Notes under the pieces: model-generated
What the model saw: the letters and a program-made list of their open reading frames with translations, nothing else
Database searches by the model: none
What the model was told of the DNA's origin: nothing
Position numbers and translations under genes: made by a program
NCBI GenBank assembly: GCA_036186865.1
Contig: AP025040.1
Span: 13,794,111-13,858,110 of the forward strand
Reading direction: 5' to 3'
DNA length: 64,000 nucleotides
From: Eustoma russellianum
Taxonomy: Eukaryota > Streptophyta > Magnoliopsida > Gentianales > Gentianaceae
Shown: positions 33,990 through 46,560 of the stretch, piece by piece
Numbering within the stretch: position 1 is the first letter of the stretch
How the letters are laid out: each line of letters begins with the position of its first letter

Positions 33990-34281
33990 GAATTTTTGCG
34001 ACACATTACCGACGATATAGCGACGAAACGTTACAAACTATATAGCGACAAACAAAAGACACAGAGTAGCGACGAACCACCGACAAAACACCGACGAAAT
34101 TGTAACGAAATGATTAACCTGACTACTTTTTTTTAGCGACAATGTATTTCATCGTAGTTTCGTCGCAATTAACGACGAAATTCCTTTTATCGCTACTTCG
34201 TTGCAAAATACCGACGAAATACCGACGACACGTGGTACGTCGGTGACTTTTTCGTCGGAAAACTGAATTCTTTTTGTAGTG
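33990..34281. promoter_or_regulatory. right subterminal repeat region of the CACTA element
   Basis: Repeated TACCGACGA, TAGCGACGAA and TTCGTCGC motifs up to the terminal TTTTTGTAGTG. It mirrors the left subterminal region in motif content but is not a long inverted repeat of it. It is the expected binding platform for the element's TnpA-like protein. Confidence 0.8.
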
Positions 34282-35607
34282 TAAAGTCTATTAAACTATT
34301 GTTGCGTTGTTTTCATTGTTGTATTGTGAGAAGCATATTTGGTCTTTTACTTGGGCTTTAGACTCTTTTGGAAGTATAATTTTACTACTTTCCCAAAATC
34401 TACTTGGTGAAAGTTCTTCGGTAGAATTTTTTTAAAGTTGTGAAGAAGCAAGAAGTTTTTCTTCCATCCAGCTGTTGTTGATGTTACACAAGTTGTTTGT
34501 GCAATAAGTTAATGCTGATGTAGTTGTTGCTTGTGTTAGTTGTTAGTGAGTGTTGTAATTGTTGTTTTTGTTCCTTATTAAAGATAATGAGAAAAGTTGA
34601 TGTTGAAAATTGATATATGCGTCGAAATCGGCATCATGGAAGCATATGATATATGCGCCAAAATCAAGCCATCTCTAGATAAAGAAAACCCCATACTAGT
34701 ACGTGAAAACTGACTTTAAGAAGGAATACAAGCCTTTTAGCGACAGAGCCAAGCTGAGTGGCGCTGACTAAATAGACTTCAGTTGCTTTCGTGTTTTTCT
34801 CTTCAGTTGTATTTGTATCTTTCATTTCATGGTCTTGTGATAACTCAGTACGAAGGAAATAGAAAATTTTGCTAAAGTGTTCTCTGTTCAATCTTTCATT
34901 TCCAATTCGGTTAGTTTTTTTTTTTTTTTTTTTTTTTTTGCCTAGTTACTTCTGATTTGTTGACTACTAACCACAAAGATTACGAAGGTTAATTGAAGTA
35001 TAATTACATCGGCCTCCAAACATCAACTGAACGGTTGAATCTGATTAATGAAGGAAAGATGTCTTTAACAAATTCACACAAGTATAAAAGCCTCAGTCTT
35101 TTGTGGTCGAACCGAGTTAATAAGCAAGATAATAGCCAGAATACTACAAAGATACATTACAAATCTTGAGTGATTTTCATAAGCTCGATCACTTTAGATA
35201 ATATAAGATAGAGTAAAGCTGAATAACAAGCCACTTGACATAATCTACTTCACCCTCCAAGTGTAAAGGCGTTGACTGTAACAGACGGTCTGTTAATTAA
35301 ACTTATGATTTTTGAGGTGATAGCTTTATACTATCACATTGAAAAACCTAAAGATTTTGGAGGTCCAAACTGCATTGAAAAACCTAAGCATTCTGGAGGT
35401 CCAAACTGCAACGACAGAATCTCCAGAACTGCTTTGCTCATCTAAAAGAAAACCTTAAATTTTGAATTTTATATTCGACTCACATGGTGGCTGATAAATA
35501 TTCATACATAAACAGAGTCGCCTAAGCTCCATTAGTTATAGACAAGAAACTTGTTGCCCCATGAATAATAATCTATCTCGATTACCAGCATAGTACTCAA
35601 GGAATCT
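34282..35607. other. spacer between CACTA element and glycosylase gene
   Basis: No gene was recognised. It contains a T25 run (34915-34939) and, at its right end, the presumed 3' untranslated region of the glycosylase gene. The block AAAAACCTAA..ATT.TGGAGGTCC is repeated at about 35343 and 35380. Confidence 0.45.
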
Positions 35608-38600
35608 CTACGCGGATAAACTCAAGTCATCTATTGTTCTTTCTAATCCTAATTCAGCCTCATCTTCAAACTGCCCACCTTCAATATTGTTGGCAATGAG
35701 GCCTTCAATTTTAGATTTTGTATCAGCAGCGGCTACGCAGTCCTGGAATCTGAAGCAGGTCACGATGTGGTCATTGGTGAGGCCAGCAACTTGCATGAAA
35801 GAATACACAACCGTTGGGCCAATTCCACGGAACCCTCTCCTAACTAGGTCCTTGCTGATGGCGTCGGCTTTTGATGTCCTGATTGGCACCTGGCGAGGGT
35901 AGCGAAAGTGATTCACTATAGGCTTGTTATTCACAAAGCTCCATATGTACTTGTCAAAAGACCCTTGCTCCTCTATTATCTGCGCCATAAGCATGACAAC
36001 AGACACTTATGGTAAACTCAATCAATCAAATGGTACATGCTAATTTTAGAATCAATCAGAGCAATGCATACCATATTTAGATAGTTCGTTCACTTGATTT
36101 CCTGTGTAACTGAAAAACAAGTAAAAATATTGTATGACCTGTCCAATAAAAGTTCTGAGAATTCTCCTGCCGTTCAGTTTTCTCCGGGTCTTTAGAACGA
36201 CATATGAGTTGCAGTTACAATGTGTTTAAGCAATGCATGACACATGAAACACATCAAACACTAACACGCATATCAAACATTGGATTCAAGAAAGCTAGAA
36301 TGAGGTCACAGATTACGTTTCCAGAATGGACAAATGAAATGAGATCTCTACTATAAAGCTAGTCGGGATTAAATCAAAAGATATACGAGGATAAACATGA
36401 ATCATGCACACTGGTTCAAGTCCATATGAAGCGACTCCTAAGCTTGTGGCTTCACAAACAATTACTCCTTTACCATGCTAGCAGTTATACATTACAAGTT
36501 AGATGCCAAAGTTCAAATATTATTACCTCGGACACATAATTTTTTTTGTAAATTAAAATTTCATATATCAGCCTAGAAACGCAAATTTACAAAAGATGGT
36601 TGCTTGGAAAAGCAACAGCAAGCTAAGTTGGCTCAAAATAAAAGTGCCTTAAAGGTGACTTACAATAAACTATCCAATCACTATTGCCAACCTGTACAAA
36701 AAGCTGCCAAAGAAGAGCAACAAGCAGCCTAACTTGTTTGAAATAGGTGGTTATGACATTAAAAACGAATACTACTGCCACCCTTTGTTCATAATCCAAA
36801 AAACCAAATAGTCAGCTACAGAAATTAACTATTGACAAGGCATGACAAGGAAAGCTAATCGCGGAATTACAATTCCAGTCAAGGCTCAACACATAATACA
36901 GCATTGCAAACGCACCTTACAAGTTTGTCGTGCATTTTCTATAATTGCTCTTAACTTTAAGTCGGATAAGAGAACAGTAGCAGGGCTTCCTGGTGCAATT
37001 ATCTTTTTCTCATTAAATTTTGCAACAGCAACTGGGTCGAAATCCTGAAAGATTTCTCTGCATTTAAATATCAACTTAATTAATAATCTAAACCCAGTAA
37101 AAAAATCTCGATTGCATCTTCAAATCCATAGCCGAATCATCCAATATCATTGAGAATGTACCTAAATACTTGTCTCCTGCCAAGAATGGTCGGCCATGTA
37201 AGTTCAGCCAATGCCGTGCATAAGCTTATCAACTCAAAAAGCTTTCTGCACTTTTCAAAGAAAGATGAGATGTCTATGGAGAAGAACTTCACACAGTTAT
37301 GACAAAACCAAACGGAGGAGTCAAATTATTTACATACTTATCTTCATGGACTGGAACACCCCATTCTTCATCATGAAATGCAGCATATAATGGATCTGAT
37401 TCCAAAGGTGCAAATAATTAGTATAGCCATCATGTAGATTTATAAGACAGCATGTCTATTCTTTATTGCATTAAACCAACACATGCCAAAAATAGCCAGG
37501 AAAAATGCAATAATAACCCTTAACATGTCGTTCTGATACCATACACCCGTTTATGAAAATGATCCCATCAATTCTCAACAAGAACAGCATAAACAACAAC
37601 AGCAGTCAAAGTCCTTTCCTACTATGTGGGGTCGGCTATATAGATCAATCATTTCTCTTGCGCTTTATTTATTTTATTTTATTTTTCTTTTTTTTAGTCA
37701 TAGCCCAAAATTCTATCCTCCTTGTATGTCTCTGATACCTAATGCATAATATGCGCATTTAGAATACGCCTCTTTCAAATATTTGATATCATCTCAACTG
37801 TGATTCCGGGCTAAATACCTAAAATTATCACTTAAATCTTATACCCTCTGCATGGCATCAGTTATATGAATCAATTGTCTCCATTATGCTCTATCACTGA
37901 CCATATGCTCTCCAATTATCATATAAGTCATATCCTTCGTTATTGTCTATCTCCATATCTTCTTTTTTCTCCATCTCTCACGTTTAACATGTATCTCATT
38001 CATTGTCTTGCACAGCCTAACAGGTTCATCTACAGCATGATGTCTTTGCACATATCCATACCATCTTAACGTTGACTCATTCATCTTCGCATCTATAAAA
38101 GTCACCCCAATTTTGTTCGGCCATCAATTAGCCATCATGAGATGGTGACACATCATGTGATGAGAATCCAATCTAACAAAGACTGAATTAACTGGGAGTT
38201 CGAGCATAGAGTGAAATTGCAATTTGATTAACCGATAAGGTAGCAGGAGAACGAAATCAAGGAGTTGCCACTGGGGTTGTTATCACGTCAGCCTCACACA
38301 CGACTGGCAAACCAGATTTAGCAAAAGGTGAAATCTCTCACCCTGAGGGCCCCACTGCCCCAGCCCCAAGGAGCATATGTGAAGGATGCGAATCAGGAGC
38401 CCAGCGACCTCCTATATTGGATGAGATCTTACGCAGTGACCCACACAAGGTGTCCCCCGCAAACCAGGCCTTCGGCCTAGTAACAGAGGAACACCTACAT
38501 TGTGCTTGTCCCTGGAATCGAACTCTTGACCTCTAGGAATAAATCCCAACCCGAGTACCAACTATACTATGTCCGGCACCAGATTTCTTAATTTTCTAAT

Positions 38601-39608
38601 AAGAGGGAGGAAAGAGGAAGGCAAAATGCATATAATTACACGAACACGAAATACCTCATGATTCAACCTGAAGTCCGTTATAATGAGGGTAACATTAATT
38701 ACAATTAAAATGTACCATATACAGAGAGTAAGGCCACTATAACTGCTATCACTTTCGAAGCTAGCAAAGGCTTTCACATTTTGTCTAGGTTCACCATTAC
38801 ATCTATGATCATTCATAAAACCAGAAGTCAATCATACTTATTCATTCAACTAAAATAAAAGCATGCCACTTACAAAAAAGATATAAAAGCATGCCATGAT
38901 AAGCGTTAACATAAGTCAGCCATGAGTCGGTCAAGAAACAAAGCGTTATTCGTGCTCCAGCGCAAAAAAAGTTACATACATAATCTCAAGTTTAAAAAAA
39001 AACAAAACAAAAAGAAATGGAAAGGATCCTCATGAGCAAACTGAAGTAAAGGATAAAAACTTCGGTAACTATATAAGAACATAATAATAAGCCTTACCAG
39101 TATTTGAAGTAACCCAAGCACACCTTTTCTTGGCTATAAAATCATTAATAAATCCCACGCCCTGTGCTTCTTCCACCTCAGCACCAGATTTCTCAACTTT
39201 AGCAGCTTTTCCCCCACATTGTTGCTTCAATCTAACGCCTGTATAAGTAGCACTCCTCCGCAGGACGCGCCCCGTCGACGCCCTACTTTGGTAAGAATCC
39301 GTAGACGCATCAGACGAACACGAAGCGTTCATCGACAAATTAGACCTCACCAGAAACGACCTAGACTCCTGGTCTTTCTTCTGCAGAATAGACACCGCAT
39401 TAGCTCCATACTTCTTCTTGGGCGACGGCGAAGAATCGTCGCTTGGCAACCTCTTATCGTCGACGTCTTCCTTCACATTTCTTTTAGGTTTACTCCCTTG
39501 CTTTCTCCACTCAATTCCCGATCTCGTTTTGTTAATTCTTGGTCCAAGCACCGGCCTTTCCTCCGATTCTGTTTGGTTGCTCAATCTTAGCCCCGGGGAT
39601 CCAGACAT
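35608..39608 (-). CDS. DNA-3-methyladenine glycosylase I (TAG family), 5 exons, 388 aa
   Basis: Exons in phase: 39608-39098, 37395-37338, 37245-37162, 37057-36916 and 35979-35608, all GT-AG (1,167 nt). The enzyme is expected to remove alkylated bases such as 3-methyladenine at the start of base-excision repair. The first about 150 residues are a Ser/Lys/Arg-rich extension typical of plant members, possibly a targeting or nuclear region. The catalytic domain begins at KRCAWVTSNTDPLYAAFHDEEWGVP, followed by LFELISLCTALAELTWPTIL and GSFDKYIWSFVNNKPI, and ends with GIGPTVVYSFMQVAGLTNDH. The active-site Glu of E. coli TAG corresponds to the E before WGVP. The Cys of RCAW, the His of FHDE, and the His and Cys of DHIVTC match the zinc-binding set. 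Intron 1 is long (1.7 kb) and carries SINEs. Confidence 0.93.
37585..38130 (+). repeat. dispersed repeat with TGTGGGGTCGGCTATAT core, in glycosylase intron 1
   Basis: ACAACAACAGCAGTCAAAG is followed by CTATGTGGGGTCGGCTATAT, a phrase widespread in plant SINE/LINE 3' repeats. Pyrimidine-rich sequence with CATATCCATACCATCTTAACG follows. Related wording occurs in the RTE-type LINE at the start of the window, so this may be an RTE-derived or SINE-derived tail. The boundaries are approximate. Confidence 0.5.
38262..38578 (-). mobile_element. tRNA-derived SINE in glycosylase intron 1
   Basis: On the minus strand the element starts near 38578. It shows an A-box-like TAGTTGGTACTCGGG followed, about 35 bases on, by a B-box-like GGTCAAGAGTTCGATTCC (38531-38514), the spacing of a tRNA-type internal promoter. 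The body contains CTAGGCCGAAGGCCTGG. No protein is encoded, and the target duplication was not resolved. Confidence 0.7.
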
Positions 39609-40046
39609 TAACTTAATTACAACAAAAATTTGACCTAGAAGCTTAAGAAATTTATGCTGTAGAATTCATTTTAGGGCTTTGGGAGCTTGAAACTAGGGGA
39701 TTAGAGTGAAAGAAGGGAACGTAGGTGGTGAATTGAGGAGAGTAGGTAAGGGGAGAGGGTGGAGAGGGAATGGGGAAGGTGCATTGTAAGTGGGTGGGGA
39801 GTAGTGGAGGGGATGAAGTTGGATACGAGGACGGTGGAGGAGGGCGGAGCTTGGAGCTGAGTAGCGCGGAGGAAAGAGAGTGACGTCGGAATAATTGGTG
39901 GTGAGTTTTGGTGTTGGGGATTTGGAGGACTGTCCGAAAGACAGGATCATTGACAAAGTATACCTTTTCAACATAAATAAAATGACAGTTCTTATTCATT
40001 TTTCTTTAAATTCACACAAAACATAAATAATTGCTGAAATTGCAAT
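39609..40046 (-). promoter_or_regulatory. upstream region of the glycosylase gene
   Basis: The first 300 bases upstream of the start codon are purine-rich on the plus strand (CT-rich on the transcribed strand), as in many plant 5' leaders. A TATA box could not be fixed with confidence. Short open frames here lack any sign of being real. Confidence 0.35.
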
Positions 40047-40253
40047 GGGCGTTTTCACTGCACTAGTCTTCCGCGTTTGTACAGAATCTAGGAAGAGGCT
40101 GGACCATGAATGCTGACAGAGCCTAGGGAGAGGCCGGTTCACTTCGTGATCAGATATACGCAGCCTTATCCTACACTTTTTTGTGCAAGAACGTGTTTCT
40201 GCGATTCGAACACGTGACCTCAAGGTCACAAATCAACAACCTTACCAGTTGTA
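40047..40253 (-). mobile_element. Au-type SINE
   Basis: Read in reverse, it has ACTGGTAAGGTTGTTG (A-box region), GGTCACGTGTTCGAATCGC (B box, about 40218-40200), then TAAGGCTGCGTATATCTGATC, GGCCTCTCCCTAGGCTCTG and AGTGCAGTGAAAACGCCC. This order and wording match the plant Au SINE family. It is flanked by sequence related to the hairpin element at 46815, so it appears inserted into a copy of that element. Confidence 0.85.
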
Positions 40254-40392
40254 TAAAACTTTAATAATTAACATCCATTATCATCTTCAATAGTCAATGG
40301 ATTACTTTCTAAAGTATGCAAAGACACAAATATTCTTCTGGTGTGTTTGACAATTGACATCTGTTTTCTTTCTATTTAAAAACACCTTCCTT

Positions 40393-41398
40393 GCACTATA
40401 TCCTTGTGTTGCCACAAAAATATCCTTCTGGTGCGACAGTTCTTTTGGGACGAATGGGAAGGGGAGCGGAGATTGCACTATATGTCGTGGGATGCTTTGT
40501 GTAAACCGAAATCACACGGCGGATTGGAATTCGAAAAATTGTGGGGTATGAACACAGTCTTCCTTGCAAAGATTTGGTGGCAAATGATCAAGAGGCCGGA
40601 TGAACTGTGGATTCGCATCTTGACTTCAAAGTATGGGTCACCGTTGGAAGAATCTCACAAACAAAATGTATCAACAACATGGAGAGGAATTCGGAGCAGC
40701 GGTGCATTGTTGCGAAAAGGTATAGCAACCTCCAATTTCCTACATGATGAAAGCATCTGGGTTGGAAGAGGTAATGACCCGAAAAGGTTCACGGTTCAAG
40801 AGGCGTATATGATTCATGAGGAAATTGATGACAGTTTAAAAGATCCAATATGGATGAAAATCTGGCGGCTGAAAGGACCTACACGGGCAAATCTCTTTCT
40901 TTGAAAACTTAGGCATGATGTCGTCCCTACAACACATTTTCTCTCTAGAAGACATATACTGGCGACATCAATTTGCGTCCTTTGTCATCATGATGGTGCA
41001 ACGGAGCTACATGACATCCGAAATTGTTAGTGGGCCATAAAAAATTTGGCAATGTATAGTTCATCCAGCGAGATGACGTGAGTTCAGGGAGGTCCCAACC
41101 CTCGAGGCATGGATTGACTTGAATCTGATTGAAAGTTGTGGCAAGGAGACTAGACTAGTGGGATAGAGATACCGATTTCGGGAACTTGTGAACGAGATTT
41201 GGATATGGCGAAACAAAGTGACACATAGAGGAAAAATTTCCCCCAGTCCACATCTTTTTGCAAGAATCTTTGCGTAGGACATTAGATATTTTGGCGGCAA
41301 ATGATGCGAATGCTCAACTCTTTGATACATAGAAAAGTGTTGTAAATCAGCTTGTATATATTGATTTTTTGATATCAATGCATTGATCCTTTTGATAA
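40393..41398 (+). mobile_element. 5'-truncated LINE (RT C-terminus and zf-RVT)
   Basis: The frame at 40404-40904 gives RQFFWDEWEGERRLHYMSWD, KSHGGLEFEKLWGMNTVFLA, KIWWQMIKRPDELWIRILTSKYG and IWMKIWRLKGPTRANLFL, the connection and zf-RVT region of a plant L1-type ORF2. Later frames are broken. Upstream domains are missing. The element is flanked by AAAAACACCTTC at 40378-40389 and 41399-41410, and ends in an A-rich stretch, consistent with a 5'-truncated target-primed insertion. Confidence 0.8.
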
Positions 41399-41410
41399 AA
41401 AAACACCTTC

Positions 41411-41639
41411 TTTATCATCTTCATCCCCATCTTCTCTCGTTTTCCTCCATTCCAATCGGTCATCCTCTTCCCTCCTCCCTCCTCCCTCTTCCCCCTTCTT
41501 ATGTGAAAACCCATCGCTCCCTCCCCTTCACTTGCAACGTTTCTCTGCACCTCCCCCTACATGCAACATCATGTTCCTATAACTGCCTACGCCCCCCTCT
41601 CGCCTAAGCTCCCTCAAGTTCCCGACAGCCTCTCCCTCA
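41411..41639. other. CT-rich spacer
   Basis: Pyrimidine-rich sequence with CCTCCCTCCTCCC runs. No gene was recognised. Confidence 0.45.
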
Positions 41640-44600
41640 CACACACCTTTTACATTTCGATAAAGGCATCTTCCAGTTTTTCTTTAATAAAGTGTATGTC
41701 TGTCTCGACATGTTTGGTTCAGTCATACTGTACAGGATTCTCTGAAATACTAACTGCAACCCTATTGTCACAATTCGCGAAGCCATAAATTTTAGCAAAA
41801 AAACCAACTCATGCAGCAACTTTTTTAGCTATAATACTTCCATAAATCCTTTAACAATGCCTCTGAATTCTGCGTCCACACTGGATAATGCAACCGTTTC
41901 TGTTTCTTACTTCTCCATATGATTAAATTGCCTCTGGCCAGCGCAAAGTACCTTGAAGTAGACCTCCAATCGTTTGGGTTGCATGTCCAGTCTGCATCAG
42001 TGTCGACCTTTACATTCAGATGACCATGCTTTTTGAAAAGTATTTCTCACCCTAGAGTGCCCTTCGGATACTTTACGATTTATATAACGGCTTCCATATG
42101 TTATGTCAGAGGTTTATGCATAAAATGGCTTACGACTCTGGCATATGTGATGTCTGATCATGTATGAGACAGATAAATAAGCTTTTTCACCAGTCTCTGA
42201 TATTGTTCTTGTTCCACTAGTGGAGCTCCCTCTGTGATTCTTAATTTTTTGATTTATTGCCATAGGTATGTGGCTTGTAGTCTAACAATCCAGTCAATAA
42301 ATCGAATACGTACTTTCTCTGAGATATGAAGATTTCTTTATTTGACAGAAGAACATCAATCCATAGAAAGTATTTTAGTCCCCCTAAGTCCTTCATTTCA
42401 AACTCGCAAATGGCTCTTATAGAGTTTTGACATTTCTTCCTGGTCGCTTCCTGTGATGATCATATCGTCTGCATATATGATTAGACAAGCTATAAGCCTA
42501 CCCCTTTGTTTGAAAAAAAAAGAGTATGGTCGGTGTTGCTTTGACTGTATCCATTTTGTTTCATGACCACTGTAAACCTTCCAACCAAACACAAAGTGAC
42601 TGTTTTAACCCATATATGGTCTTTTTAAGCGAGTAGACTTCATTATTTCAAAAATCTTTTGAGAAAACAGGTGGTACCTCCCATATAAACTTCTCCTTTT
42701 AAATCTCCGTGCAAAAAAGGCATTTTTTACATCAAACTGATGCAGTGAACAATCTTTGTTAGCTGCTACTGAGAATAATACTCTGATCGTGTCAATCTTG
42801 CCACCAGAGAAAAAATTTATGAATAGTCGATCTCATATGTTTGCGCGTATCCTTTTGTCACTAATCTAGCCTTGTATCGCTCAATTGTTTCATCTGCCTT
42901 ATACTTGATTGTAAAGACCTATCGGCATCCCACAAGTTTTTTTTCTTTTGGTAACACACATTTCTCCCGTGCTTCACTCTTTTTTAACGTCTCCATTTCA
43001 CCATTCATTGCCTCCTGCCACTTCTGCTTCCCACTTGCCTCGTCGGCTGTCCATAGTAATGGCTCTAGGCAGAGAGATGTAAGCAATCCTCTTGCCAGCT
43101 CTCCTTGTGATAGATTCACCAGATATCTAGAGGACTATGTCGTTCGCTCTGGTGAGTACCTCTGAGGTGGTACTTTTTTGTTCTTTCCGGGAGGAAGGAC
43201 CCGTACCTGTTGCTCAGCAAGGGCAATAGTACTTTCCAGATTATATAAAGTAGGAAGTTCATTATCATAGTGTACCTCACTTACCTCTTGAAGGACACTC
43301 ATAGATAGAGAGACATTGGCATACGTTGGTTCCTCAGTCATTTCTGCGTCATCAGAAGCCTGCTCAGTGGTGCCATCTACTTGCCCTTGATGGATAGTCT
43401 CCAAGCTCCTGAAATTATGTAACGAGTCGAATGCTCACTCGGATGCTCCCCCTATGCCAGAGAATGGTTATTGAACAAATACTCGGGCTGAAGAAAGACA
43501 CGGTCCATCGTGACGTGAATTCGTCAAGTAATGAGATTGTAACATCAATATTCTTTTAGTGAGTAGCAAACCCAACGAACACACATTTCTCGGCAAACGG
43601 ATCTAATTTAGACCATTCGGCCTTTGGAGTGTGGATAAAGATAGAGCAGACGAATACCCGAGGTGGAAGAGCAAGAACTGAGGGAATGCTAACTTGAGTA
43701 GCCAATGCTTGAAGGGGTGTGGCGCGGTGAAGGATTTTGGTGGGTGAACGATTTAACAGGTAAGCAGAGGTAGCAATTGGCTCAGGCCAAAAGTATTTAG
43801 GGATATGTGACTCAATCATCATTGCACGTGTCATTTCGAGAAGGATCTGATTTTTCTGATCCGCAACCCCATTTTGTTAGGGTGCATTAGGGCATGATAC
43901 TTGATGGACTAGACGATTTTTCACGAAAAAAGTTTCGTAAGTCTCGAGATAGATACTCTCTGCCATTGCCGGAGCGAAGAACTCGAATAGTTTTGTTAAA
44001 CTAAGTTCGTATCATCTGGAAGAAGTCAAGTAATCTTTTATGGACCTCCGATTTATTTTTTAAGAAGTAGATCCAAGTCATGCGGGAGAAGTCGTCCATA
44101 AATGTAATAAAGTATTGGAATCCCTATGGAGTAGAGAATGCAGATTGTCCTCATACATCAGAATGGACTAAGGGAAAAAAATGATACACCCGAGTATTAT
44201 TAGGTCGAAAGGTACTCCTGTGATGTTTGACATGAATTCAAGTTTCACAAGACGTATGATTTATTGGACTAGTAAACAAAGTAGGAAAAAGAAACTTGAG
44301 ATAACTGAAGGATGTGTGATCCAGACAACGATGCCATAATTATAGTTGCTGATGGACTGTCCCATGAACAAGCATAGATTGACCATGTTGAGCGACCTCA
44401 TCAACATAGTACAAACCTCTGCGCTTAGTGCCGTACAAAAGGCAAGAATGAGGATACATAAGTACCACACAGTTGAGTTCCTTTGTAACTTGGTTTAGTG
44501 ACAACAATTTAGATGACAAGGTAGGAACATATAAGCAGTTATGAAGTGTTATCTGAGGAGGGAAAGTGATAGAGCATTCCCCTTAGACAGATACGAATTC

Positions 44601-46312
44601 ACCACTAGCGGTTTCAATATGATTTTTGTGTGGGGCGAATAGCGTAGAGAAATTAGTAGGGTCATAGGCCATACTGTCGGTCGCTCCACAATCTAGAATC
44701 TACTCAAAGTGGTTTTGGAAACGTTGATGAAGATTCGAGCTTGGGTGACGATTTGCGGTTTTGTTTATGTAGACTCAGTTAGAGTCCAGGGGTATTTTGG
44801 TTATTTTGGTGGCTTCTAAAATAGTTTGATAATTAGTATGGACAAACGAGGTACTATAGGAATAAAACGGGTCTAGTAGTTCATTTTTGGGAATAGGTTG
44901 GTCGGGTTGTGCATTCTGAGAATTGACCGAGGGTAATTTTGTCAGGCGAGTAAAAAAGGAAATATAGTTGTTTGTGTATAATACCCAACCCTAACTCCTT
45001 TACAGATAGCCTCAGCCTCTCCCTTGTTATGTCCGTCGTTTTCTTCTTCCTCACCTTTATGCTATAGACGTTGCTGCCTCTAATGCCACTATCGCCGCTG
45101 CCATATGTGCTGGTGCCTTCGATAGTGTTCATAGCAGTGGCACCTCGTCCTGACGCCATTGTCCCCATTGTTCCAGTAGTCTTTTCCTCCCTTGTGAATC
45201 CCGCTAGACGGGGTATCTGACTAGCTGGAAACACTCTTCATTCATGTGTTTTTCTCAGCCATAGTGGGTATACCGGATCTATGCTCTGTCGTCCATCTCC
45301 CCACCCCACGATTATTATTGTAAGTGGGGTGGTCCAGCCACGGCCTGTTCAGTTTTACCACAGTTCTCAACCTAAGTTCAATTCCATGTGATGTCTCAAC
45401 CTGGACTGAGAGAACCCCTTTCAATATTGCCATCCTCGTTTCTTCCCTTCTGATGGCCAAGTAAGCCTCCTCTATGGGCTCATTCTTCTGATAGCCAAGT
45501 AAGCCTCTACTACCATCAGCAGCTGGAACAACCGATATTCATGGATCTTGTTGTCATAGACTGTGATGTCCTTCGGATCCTTCATATGATTCAGATCCCT
45601 TCGGTCGATTTCCATCTACACACTTTGAAGTGTATTCCACAAATCTTCCAGTTTGCCTCCATTTTGGTAGGTCGAGTTGCCCCCTTTATGCAGGTCGAAT
45701 ACGTGCGAAGAGTATGTGCTGACACCATCCCATAGTGCCTTTGCGGTTAGATATTGCGACACATTGTTCACTAAATTAGGCTCAATGTTTTGCATGAGCC
45801 AAGTGAACACACAGTGGTCATTAATTTTCCGCTGAGTGAAATTCGGGTCAGTGGCTGCCGGTGGTGGTGAAACGCTACTGAGTTGTGGTCTTCGGCTTCT
45901 TCACCCAATCGTCTTCCTCATGAGTGTAGTTGATAATTATCACTGTTCAATTTGATGCCAAGTGATAAGTTATCAGGATTATGCACCTAAGTGCTTAAAT
46001 CGTTCCTCAGCAAGTTAACCAATTGCATAGCTAACTCGTTGTTGTCTACTTTTCCTTCACCGTTCCCAGACATCCTTCCTGACTATGATGTCATTGTGTA
46101 TTTTGGCTATGTAGCCGAGAAAGGATAATGGAACAATGAGGAAACAACTAAGGAGTTGTCTGAGTTCCACAAACAACAATCTGATTTTGGTGTTTCTGGT
46201 TGCTGTGTTTGGTCCGACGCCGGTGTCGGTTCTTCTTTCTGTCTTTCATTCTTTTTTGCTTTTTCTTTTTGATTTATGGATCAGAAACATGGTTCAGATA
46301 CCATGATAGAGA
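41640..46312 (-). mobile_element. decayed Ty1/copia retrotransposon, internal region
   Basis: Minus-strand fragments occur in copia order. Gag begins at 46072 (MSGNGEGKVDNNELAMQLV) and continues in 45810-45616 (NNVSQYLTAKALWDGV). Integrase remains are at 43834-43556 (MTRAMMIESHIPKYFWPEPI, AYLLNRSPTK, KLDPFAEKCVFVGF). A linker with KWQEAMNGEMETLKKSEARE lies at 43119-42919. Reverse transcriptase is at 42592-42398 (ACLIIYADDMIITGSD), and RNase H remains end near 41640. The primer-binding-like GGTATCTGAACC follows ATCTCTATCAT at about 46312-46300. Many frameshifts and stops make it inactive. No 3' LTR was found on the left. Confidence 0.85.
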
Positions 46313-46560
46313 TATATCTGAAGAATGAAAGTCGTCTTTCATTGATTTTAACAATGTAGAAGAGGCCCTATTTATAGTTAAGTATACACATGCTTAATTA
46401 CAATAAATACACTAAGATACGATATAATTCTGGGCATGATTTGATACGATATGATCGAATCCTAGATTTGATGTCACCTAGTACTTTATATCAGTTTTAT
46501 ATGCAGTGAATCAAATCTCTGTAACCTTATATCTTGAAGCAGAGGTAGAGGAGTTGACGT
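46313..46560 (-). repeat. probable 5' LTR of the copia element
   Basis: Directly upstream of the primer-binding-like site on the minus strand, with a TATA box CTATAAATAGGGCCTC (rc of about 46365-46380) in a promoter-like position. The outer boundary is uncertain because no partner LTR exists in the window to compare. Confidence 0.5.

Larger units (their letters stand above)
24433..34281. mobile_element. complete CACTA (En/Spm) DNA transposon, 9.85 kb
   Basis: The left end is CACCACAAAAAAAAG and the right end, read in reverse, is CACTACAAAAAGAATTC. Both are flanked by the 3-bp duplication TAA (24430-24432 and 34282-34284), the hallmark of CACTA elements. Both subterminal regions are packed with GCGACGAA/TTCGTCGC motifs. 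Inside are a TnpA-like gene (27122-25161) and a tnp2 transposase gene (31808-28264), both minus strand, and two unrecognised paralogous small genes on the plus strand (32561 and 33533). The left terminus reads CACCA instead of CACTA. Both transposase genes carry stops, so this copy is probably not autonomous now. Confidence 0.95.

Noticed and set aside
24433..34281. CRISPR-like array suggested by the repeated GCGACGAA words
   Set aside because: The repeats are short, irregularly spaced, in both orientations and inside a eukaryotic CACTA transposon.
38514..38531. Possible tRNA gene (B-box match) on the minus strand
   Set aside because: The A/B boxes belong to a SINE; no cloverleaf with acceptor stem and anticodon arm could be drawn.
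39652..39999. 115-codon Pro/Ser-rich open frame upstream of the glycosylase gene
   Set aside because: Composition reflects the CT-rich leader/promoter; no domain or splice link to the gene.
41383..41607. CT-rich open frames next to the truncated LINE
   Set aside because: Simple pyrimidine-rich sequence gives open frames by composition alone.
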